This document shows, in pieces, positions 57,398 through 64,000 of a stretch of DNA of 64,000 nucleotides (its first letter is position 1; every line of letters begins with the position of its first letter). Origin of the DNA: Dendrolimus kikuchii. Taxonomy: Eukaryota; Arthropoda; Insecta; Lepidoptera; Lasiocampidae. A model generated the notes under the pieces. It saw only the letters and a list, made by a program, of their open reading frames with translations, was not told where the DNA came from and did not search any database. The DNA lies in the NCBI GenBank assembly GCA_019925095.2, contig CM034398.1, positions 2,479,001 through 2,543,000 on the forward strand. Direction: 5' to 3'. A program made the position numbers and the translations under genes.

Positions 57398-57930
57398 AAA
57401 TTGTTGATATTTTTTATTACAATTTTATACCGCGATTTAACAGTAGCTGTAAAACAATTGGAACATGAGTCACATTAATTATCTATGGTTCGCAGTTTTC
57501 TAAATTTTTTGACAGCAAGTAGAATCAATTCCCAGGGACGAAAGTGCTGTTTTCATCTCCGTGTTTAGACAACTCCAAACGTACTTTCAGAATATGAGAA
57601 ATGAGAAGTATATTTGTGCATGACTGGATTTATTTAAATATTCTGGTTATCAGTGAGGCGGAAAATCTATAGTTTGTACTTAGGTGTATAAGAAGCCAAC
57701 AAACCCCTTCCAATCTGTCAAGTAATACGATCTAAGCAATTTCCCCTGTGAGCAAAGCAATTTTTTCGCTGAGCATTCACCGCGCCTTGTGCACACCCTC
57801 ATAAGTAAAGGGTTGGCCGGGGTGAGAAGGCGATCGGGAGGGTGGAAGCGCAGTATCGTCGAACGTGGCTATGAAACTTGCGGTTTACGGATAGGTGGGG
57901 TGAAGTTTGTCTGTCTGATTCAGCAGTCCA
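57398..57930. other. Unannotated sequence
   Basis: No element recognised. Confidence 0.35.
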
Positions 57931-57981
57931 TCCCTCTTAATATTATAAATGCGAAAGTAACTGGCTGTCTGTCTGTTACGC
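57931..57981 (+). mobile_element. Helitron-like repeat, cut by LINE
   Basis: TCCCTCTTAATATTATAAAT then AAAGTAACTGGCTG; ends where the long LINE begins. Confidence 0.6.
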
Positions 57982-58067
57982 TTTCACGGAAATCAGAAAT
58001 CATTTATTCATAACAAAGTTACACGTCAATTTCTATATCAGTTCAAAGGTCATAAATAAAATTAAAA

Positions 58068-61000
58068 TTATATCATATTATGGGATATAAACTCCTCGTG
58101 CTTATAGAAGGTGTGCTCGACTAACCATTTCCTGAGCCGTGTTTTAAATAAGCCGACGGATGGTGACTCCGTTATCCTACTCGGTAGTTTATTATATATT
58201 AGCGGTCCCATGACATGCGTCAATCTCCCCGATTTCTCAAGTTTGTGTTTTATGTTACTCATGTCATTCCTATGCCGAGTAAAGTGCGTATGCACGTCAC
58301 TCTGCTTGGCATAGGTATGAACGTTAAGTCGCACATACACCGCAACTTGGTAAATTAGTATACTCGGTAGGGTGAGTATACCCAGTTTTTTAAAAAGCGG
58401 TCTTGCTGACTCGCATCTGCGCACCCGCACTATTGCGCGTACGGCCCTTTTTTGCATGCGGAAGGCACGCTGCCAGTCGGCAGCGCGCGCCCACAGCTCC
58501 GTACCATACTGCAACAGCGAGTGGACAGTAGCGAAATAACATGCCCGAGCAACGTCCACCGATACTACACGTGCCACCCTACTCAATGCATAACACGCTC
58601 TTCCTAGTTTAGAGCAGAGCCCGTCAATGTGGTTTGTCCACTGTAGCCCCCTGTCTACCTGGAAACCGAGAAATACTGTATTTTCGACCTGGTTGATCGT
58701 GCTACTAGCAACACTAACCGACAGTGGTCTAGGTGCAGTTCCTGAGAGCCAAAAATGTATGAAGTGTGTTTTCGACAAATTGAGGGCAAGACCATTTGTC
58801 TGAAACCAATTCGACAGTTGTGTTGCTGTATTATTTAAATTCTCTTCTAATGTGTCCACTGAAGAGGCAGTTACGACAGCAGCTACATCATCAGCGTACA
58901 TAAATATTTCAGCTTCCGGAATAGAGTCAGGCAAATCGTTAAGCAGTAGTGAAAATAGAATATTTGACACTGATGACCCCTGAGCTACTCCCATTTTCGT
59001 TTTTAAGGGGTCCGACATTGTTTTGCCTCCATTGCCCATAACCACCTGGTATCTGTTATGCATCAGGTCCGTTAACAACGCATATGAAGGTCCATCAATG
59101 CCGTAGTATTTGAGCTTGATTCCCAGAACTTCATGGTCTGCTACGTCAAAAGCCTTTGACAGGTCGCAACAAATAACTGCCACCTGTTGGCCCCGCTCAC
59201 GTGCACCCACAACGTATCGTAGCACCTCACGGGTAATAGAAGTAGTCGACAGCCCAGCACGATATGCGTATTGTCGGCATGACAGTGCTTTAGTGTCGTC
59301 CAAAAAGGCGGTTAGGCGTGAACTCAAGCCATTTTCGAATACCTTAGCTACTGCTGGGATTATTGAGACGGGACGATATCCATCGATACAGCTCCGTTTC
59401 CCTTTGCCTTTGAACAAAGGCGAAATTTTACTTATTTTTAAGGCTGCTGGATATGCACCCTGCTGTAGGCAATTGTTAAAAGCGTATGCCAGCACAGGGG
59501 CGAGTACCAAAATTGCTGACCGAAGCAGGCCCATGGAAATACCGTATACATCTTTGGACTCTTTCGGTGGTATGCGAATTGTTACAATGCGAAATACTTC
59601 ATTTGCAGTAAAGCGACGTAATCGTAGTGACTGATTAGAAGGTGGTCGAGCCGATTTTAAAGCCTGTTGTGCACGCAACACGTTGGCAGTAGGCGCTCCG
59701 CATGCTTCGGCTGCTCCGAGAAACCGAGAGTTCATAACGTCAACAGCTTCTTTCTTGCTACTGAAGTGCTTTCCATCCGAGTCGATCACAACGTCTGTGA
59801 AGTCGAGTGAGAGCGAATTTCTTTTTCCTCTTTCTTTATCGATCACACCCCACATTGCCTTTGAGGTGTTAACATTTTTGTTCATTAAATTTGAATAATA
59901 ATTACGCTTACTGTTAATAATTAATTTTTCATAATAATTGTTCATATCCTCTATTAATAATTTAATTTTTTCATTATATGGTTCCAATTTACTCAGTTTA
60001 ATTATGTCAAAAAGCAATAATTTATAGTCTTTAATATCTGATGTTATCCAAGGGGAAGTTGATTTAATATTATTATATGTCTTTCTTAATGGGAAACTTA
60101 TGTCAATTTTATATTTAATAATATTTATTATCGATTGTATAATAAGGCTGGGATTACCCGCTAACAGTGGTTCCCAATCTACACTTTGTAAAGAGGCAAT
60201 AAAATTTCTCTTATTGTAATCATTAAAATGTCTACTATATGTATAATTACTTTGCGACTGTGATTTAGAACGCGTAATTAAACCTCTAATAGCGTAATGA
60301 TCGCTTAAGTTAGTTACTAAAGGGGACACATTAACGGTATTTGATTCCAGGTCTGTATATAAGTGGTCTAAACATGTACTACTATATTCGGTTGTCCTGG
60401 TTGGGAAATCGATAAGATTTGACATGCCATGAGCCGCCAGTAAGTCATAAAGTTTTTTTACGTCATTACTACTATTATCGTCTAAGCAATTTATATTAAA
60501 ATCTCCAACTATCACGCATTCCTTCCCAATTTCCATGATTTTATCGAGCACACTTTCGAAGACGTCCAGAAAATCGTTCACATATACTAAATTGGTTCTA
60601 TATATACAAATAATTGTTAAATTAAAGTCTAATAAGTCAATAGCTGAAATTTCGCAAAGTCTTTCTGCCGTCATAGATGATACGTCAATGTTTTCAGTAC
60701 AGCGTAAGTTATCACGTACAAATAAACATGACCCACCGTGCTGTGATTGTTTCCTACAAAAATATGAAGCTAACTTGTAACCCTGTAACTCCACACATTT
60801 GAGATTATTTTCCGACATCCAATGTTCGGTTAGTGCCAAAATGTCACACCGTAAATCACCGTGCAACAGTACTTCTAACTTATTGGTTTTTTTATCCAAC
60901 GACGCAATATTTTGCTGGCATATTATAAAACTCTCGCAGTCACGCTTAATTATTGGCGATCTGCAGGTCAGTTGATCATTTAACATGATTTTGGGCTGAA

Positions 61001-61172
61001 CTACCGACAGAGTGGAATGTGCGATCGGCTGCTCAGTGTTCGGCTCCCTGCTCGCGACCGTCGCAGGCGCGGCGGAGCCGTCTGAGAAACCAATCCGAGA
61101 CTTTAACGCCTGGTGGCCACGCACTTGGCGTGCAAATCTGCTCGTAGAAACATTCGGGGAAGCCGATGACAA
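58068..61172 (-). CDS. LINE ORF2: endonuclease and reverse transcriptase
   Basis: 1034 codons without a stop. An APE-type endonuclease nicks the target and the RT copies the RNA there. Endonuclease motifs: ICQQNIASLD, LALTEHWMSE, IVGDFNINCLDD and LSDHYAIRG. RT motifs: GYRPVSIIPAVAKVFE, VICCDLSKAFDVADH (A), MGVAQGSSVSNILFSLLLND (B), FMYADDVAAVV (C). A C-terminal region follows with LFKKLGILTLPSILIYQVAV and YNKLPSRITESP. No RNase H. The true start may be internal, as the first 60 or so residues overlap ORF1 in another frame. Confidence 0.88.
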   Translation of the reverse strand: MSSASPNVSTSRFARQVRGHQALKSRIGFSDGSAAPATVASREPNTEQPIAHSTLSVVQPKIMLNDQLTCRSPIIKRDCESFIICQQNIASLDKKTNKLEVLLHGDLRCDILALTEHWMSENNLKCVELQGYKLASYFCRKQSQHGGSCLFVRDNLRCTENIDVSSMTAERLCEISAIDLLDFNLTIICIYRTNLVYVNDFLDVFESVLDKIMEIGKECVIVGDFNINCLDDNSSNDVKKLYDLLAAHGMSNLIDFPTRTTEYSSTCLDHLYTDLESNTVNVSPLVTNLSDHYAIRGLITRSKSQSQSNYTYSRHFNDYNKRNFIASLQSVDWEPLLAGNPSLIIQSIINIIKYKIDISFPLRKTYNNIKSTSPWITSDIKDYKLLLFDIIKLSKLEPYNEKIKLLIEDMNNYYEKLIINSKRNYYSNLMNKNVNTSKAMWGVIDKERGKRNSLSLDFTDVVIDSDGKHFSSKKEAVDVMNSRFLGAAEACGAPTANVLRAQQALKSARPPSNQSLRLRRFTANEVFRIVTIRIPPKESKDVYGISMGLLRSAILVLAPVLAYAFNNCLQQGAYPAALKISKISPLFKGKGKRSCIDGYRPVSIIPAVAKVFENGLSSRLTAFLDDTKALSCRQYAYRAGLSTTSITREVLRYVVGARERGQQVAVICCDLSKAFDVADHEVLGIKLKYYGIDGPSYALLTDLMHNRYQVVMGNGGKTMSDPLKTKMGVAQGSSVSNILFSLLLNDLPDSIPEAEIFMYADDVAAVVTASSVDTLEENLNNTATQLSNWFQTNGLALNLSKTHFIHFWLSGTAPRPLSVSVASSTINQVENTVFLGFQVDRGLQWTNHIDGLCSKLGRACYALSRVARVVSVDVARACYFATVHSLLQYGTELWARAADWQRAFRMQKRAVRAIVRVRRCESARPLFKKLGILTLPSILIYQVAVYVRLNVHTYAKQSDVHTHFTRHRNDMSNIKHKLEKSGRLTHVMGPLIYNKLPSRITESPSVGLFKTRLRKWLVEHTFYKHEEFISHNMI

Positions 61173-61522
61173 ATGCAGCGTGATTATCGGATTTTATCTG
61201 TCTTTTCTCGATAAAATACTTATCGCATTTGACTATATTATTTAAGTGTTTTGTTACATTATCAGCCGTAGTCTCTGGTCGAAAAGACCATGCTTGTATG
61301 TATTTCATCCTTTCAGCAGCTTGTATTTCGGTATTATTGTCACCTGAGCCAGAAACTATCCGCCTCGGGGTTTTATTTTTCACACGTCTCCTTATTATTT
61401 GCCATTCGTCAGGTTCTCTCTCATGCCTCAAATCTGGTTTCGTGGCCACACACGAGGACGGTGCCAAAGTTGTTTCGTTTGCTGTTGCTAATGCACCCAA
61501 GGACAAGCCCCGGCCAGTGTAG
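61033..61522 (-). pseudogene. LINE ORF1, 3' part only
   Basis: Open frame 61033-61506, overlapping ORF2 by 140 bp. Reads DEWQIIRRRVKNKTPRRIVS, KYIQAWSFRPETTADNVTKH and WPPGVKVSDWFLRR, the RRM-like/nucleic-acid-binding end of LINE ORF1. The N-terminus is absent. Confidence 0.65.
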
Positions 61523-61574
61523 GACTATTGTGGGAAATGAGGACTATTTCGGTTATTATTATAACATATAGTAC

Positions 61575-62720
61575 AATCTATTTTAAATTATCGCATTACT
61601 CTTAGACTTGAAAGAGCTCAACGAGCAGTTCTTAAAGTACATACATACATAACTTTACGCCAGTTCCCTTGCGGGGTAGGCACGAACAACAGAGCGCCAT
61701 TTAGGTCCATTCTTACACACCTCACTTGCTTCTTTGACATTCATAACTCTTGTCATGCTCGCTCGTCTGTTTTTAAGGCTCCTGACATCACCCTCTGCTA
61801 GTACACGATCAATTTAATCATGGAAGGTGTGTCGTGGCCTTCCACGACTTCTGCATCCATCCACTTTTACATTGTATATCTGTGTAGTCATTCTTTCCAC
61901 ATGCCCGAACCACCGGAGCATTCCTTTCCTTACCTTCACCCCGACACTCTCTTTCAGACCAACTGTCTTTCTTACTTCGGTATTACGAACGCGGTCCGCG
62001 AGCGTCACTCCGCAGATTTTGCGCAGTGCTCGCATCTCAACCGCGTTTACTCTACTTTCATGCTCTCTCTTCCATACCCAACTCTCGCTTCCATACGTGA
62101 GCGTAGGTACTAGCACCGCGTTGTGTATGGCGAGCTGGGCCTTCTGGCTGAGGTTCTTAGCGCCTAGAAGTTTACCTAACGCTCCATTCAAACTATTCCC
62201 CAAATTCAATTCAGTTCTTAAAGTGATTTTGTTTAAGCCAATATGGTTTCCGACTTCTGATCTATACATTCTGTTTAAGGTTCTTTCTGTAATGAAACTA
62301 TTTATTATGCAGTTAGTTCTTCATAAGCACCGTATTTTGCCGTTTGATCCTAGTATATATAATAAAAGAAGATACGATTTAGTTTGTACACTTGTACCAT
62401 GCCGCTTTCGATTAGCTGACCGACATGCTTACTGTCTTAGTCCCAAAATTTACAACCGAGTTAATAAGTTACTAAACATATACTCTCTTACTCATCGCGA
62501 ATGTAAATTAAAATTATACAACTGGCTAATAGACGACACCGAGAATTTACTAAATTGGAAACACCAGTCTAATAAGTTTGTAACCACACACTCACTCAAT
62601 CACTTGTACACACATACACACCACATACATATATACATACATACATATACACACCCATTCGCACATCTATGCATTTCCACATACTTATTACAATTATTAA
62701 CACGAAAGTTTACAAATGTA
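61575..62720 (+). pseudogene. LINE RT C-terminal fragment split by A17
   Basis: LRLERAQRAVLK before and VILFKPIWFPTSDLYILFKV after the insertion are in one frame, continuing to RLADRHAYCLSPKIYNRVNK and LKLYNWLIDDTENLL. Ends before a poly(T) run at 62730. Different LINE from the one at 57982-61522. Confidence 0.7.
61639..62211 (-). mobile_element. Family A LINE tail (A17), longest copy
   Basis: 13-bp duplication CAGTTCTTAAAGT at 61626-61638 and 62212-62224. Reads [40 protein letters not shown] and [20 protein letters not shown], which identifies the family as the C-terminus of an RTE-like reverse transcriptase. Its last part contains a small deletion (MTTQIYN). Confidence 0.9.
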
Positions 62721-63429
62721 TAAACATTTTTTTTTTTTTTTTTTTAATTGTATAACAAACGAGTTGTCTGGAAGTGGACGCTAACAACTGCAACACAGTA
62801 CACTACAGCAGTTGTTTGCGATACCAATTCATTCATTCATAAGTATGATAAGTTTTATCCCGAAAAATGTGATGAGAACAGTGAGATAAAAATATAAAGT
62901 TTACGAAATTCTAATACGGAGTTAAGTTATATGTACATTGTGTATACGTAATACCTATAGGAGTGAAGGGCGACATGTGATTTGTGTTGTGGCAGAGGAT
63001 GTAAAAGATATTTGCGTCGACCCCAAATGATTGGCAGAAGATGAAAGAAGAGACGTGGTATAATACGGATGATAATTCTTTTTCGAAAGCGAAAAGAATG
63101 TTCAATAAACAACTAGTACTTGGTTAATAAATCATTTTGAATAACTCAAAGCGGTAATAATTCGGTCATGTGGAAATATTGTTATGGCGTGTGCAATGGG
63201 AACAATAATATTGGTTTTGGCATCCGACAACCAGATCGTGTGCTGAATGAAACGCTGTTCACTAATTATCGGTTTGTAAATGTCAGAATGTTTGTAGATA
63301 ATATAAAAAAATAGGTTACAAATATAGAGATCTATATGATAGATATACAACAAGTTATTGCTCACTAAATACAGCGTTAACTCCATGTAACGTCACTCGA
63401 CTTAACGACAAACTCCTTTAACTTCATGA
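62721..63429. other. AT-rich sequence
   Basis: Poly(T) at 62729-62747, otherwise nothing recognised. Confidence 0.4.
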
Positions 63430-63502
63430 TCGACTATGGTCTAATCCCTAGCAAAGGACCCGGCATGTGCAAAATGCATTTCCCCCGCCTGAAAAAAAAA
63501 GC
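63430..63502 (+). repeat. Family F 3' fragment
   Basis: TCTAATCCCTAGCAAAGGAC, then TTTCCCCCGCCTGAAAAAAAAA: the poly(A) end of the family. Confidence 0.55.
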
Positions 63503-63904
63503 TTGCCTTCCATACAATGATACTCTCTATATAGCATTACACCCACTCTCAATAACGACAACAATTAAGTAATAGAAAGTACCTTTTAAGTTGCCAAAAT
63601 TAGTAAAAGCTGCGCAGCTGTGTACGTTTTTTTATAGCTTTATTATCTTAGCCCGTCATAAACTCGACTGTCGGCATCATACGTACCGAAATTTCTAAGA
63701 AATTTCGAAATATCGTAATTTCTAAGTACTTCCTATATCACCAAGATGCCTCAATATCGCAAGATATGAATAAAATTAGTAAAAAATACAACAAAATTAC
63801 TAGTGCAGCAAAAGACGTCAGACAAAAATAACTGACTTCTCTCCATTTAACGACAACTCTATAACGCCATAAAACGCACAGTCTCTTCAGTGTCGTTATA
63901 TAGA
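63503..63904. other. AT-rich sequence
   Basis: Nothing recognised. Confidence 0.4.
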
Positions 63905-64000
63905 GTTTACACTGTAAACAATTAAAAAAATGCACAATTACAATAATTTCATGGCGATGGCATGGCAATAGGCGGCCTTATCGATTAAAGCAATCTCTTC
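63905..64000 (+). repeat. Family G LINE-tail fragment at window edge
   Basis: GGCAATAGGCGGCCTTATCG and AAGCAATCTCTTC, cut by the end of the window. Confidence 0.5.

Larger units (their letters stand above)
57982..61522 (-). mobile_element. CR1/Jockey-type LINE, nearly full length
   Basis: Carries the end of ORF1, a complete ORF2 and a short 3' region ending AATGATTTCTGATTT. The 5' end is lost within ORF1. A truncated sister copy is at 49842-50018. Confidence 0.88.

Noticed and set aside
59110..59634. 174-residue plus-strand open frame
   Set aside because: Antisense shadow of the intact LINE ORF2.
61827..62723. 298-residue plus-strand open frame
   Set aside because: A fusion of the antisense of LINE tail A17 with a LINE RT relic; not a host gene.

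Overview
The window looks like a piece of a moth or butterfly (Lepidoptera) nuclear genome. It is AT-rich, its genes have GT-AG introns, and it is crowded with repeats of lepidopteran type: tRNA-headed SINEs, short TC...CTAG Helitron-like repeats, 5'-truncated LINE tails, hAT, Harbinger and piggyBac-type MITEs, and a mariner. The species cannot be named from sequence alone.

Four host genes are supported. (1) 10192-13155, plus strand: two coding exons of a homolog of the small vertebrate protein C10 (C12orf57). (2) 19469-20794, plus: an uninterrupted reading frame for a brainiac-like GT31 glycosyltransferase with an unusual inserted charged segment. (3) 29771-39801, minus: a low-specificity L-threonine aldolase, rebuilt here as six exons (374 codons) whose splice phases all agree. 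Its introns hold a decayed mariner, three LINE tails, a SINE-like insertion and several MITEs. (4) 41387-41731, plus: the first coding exon of non-muscle myosin II heavy chain (zipper). No further myosin exon was recognised in the remaining 22 kb, so its first intron probably exceeds 22 kb. Genes 3 and 4 are head to head, 1.6 kb apart.

Region by region: 1-2.1 kb is AT-rich with one LINE tail. 2.1-6.3 kb holds a LINE 3' fragment, a SINE, and a decayed hAT element split by an RNase-H-bearing LINE. 6.8-9.9 kb has dispersed repeats. 10-14.2 kb has the C10 gene, a Helitron-like repeat, a solo LTR and MITEs. 14.4-19 kb has nested repeats, a Harbinger transposase relic and a Harbinger-type MITE. 19.4-21.3 kb is the brainiac-like gene. 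21.8-29.5 kb has MITEs, SINEs and a 45-bp minisatellite ending in a 30-bp palindrome. 29.7-39.8 kb is the aldolase gene. 41-58 kb is myosin intron with many repeats. 58-61.5 kb is a CR1/Jockey-type LINE with an uninterrupted 1034-codon ORF2. 61.5-64 kb has LINE fragments.

The dominant theme is layered insertion. At least 17 copies of one LINE 3' tail (called family A here) end in (CATA)n, and most are flanked by 7-14 bp duplications. About 18 copies belong to a ~310-bp poly(A)-tailed repeat (family B). Several loci are three insertions deep. I found no clearly new biological system. The best leads are the hAT-derived patch inside a LINE, the structured minisatellite with its palindrome, the promoter-less SINE-like family B, and the insertion in the brainiac-like enzyme.
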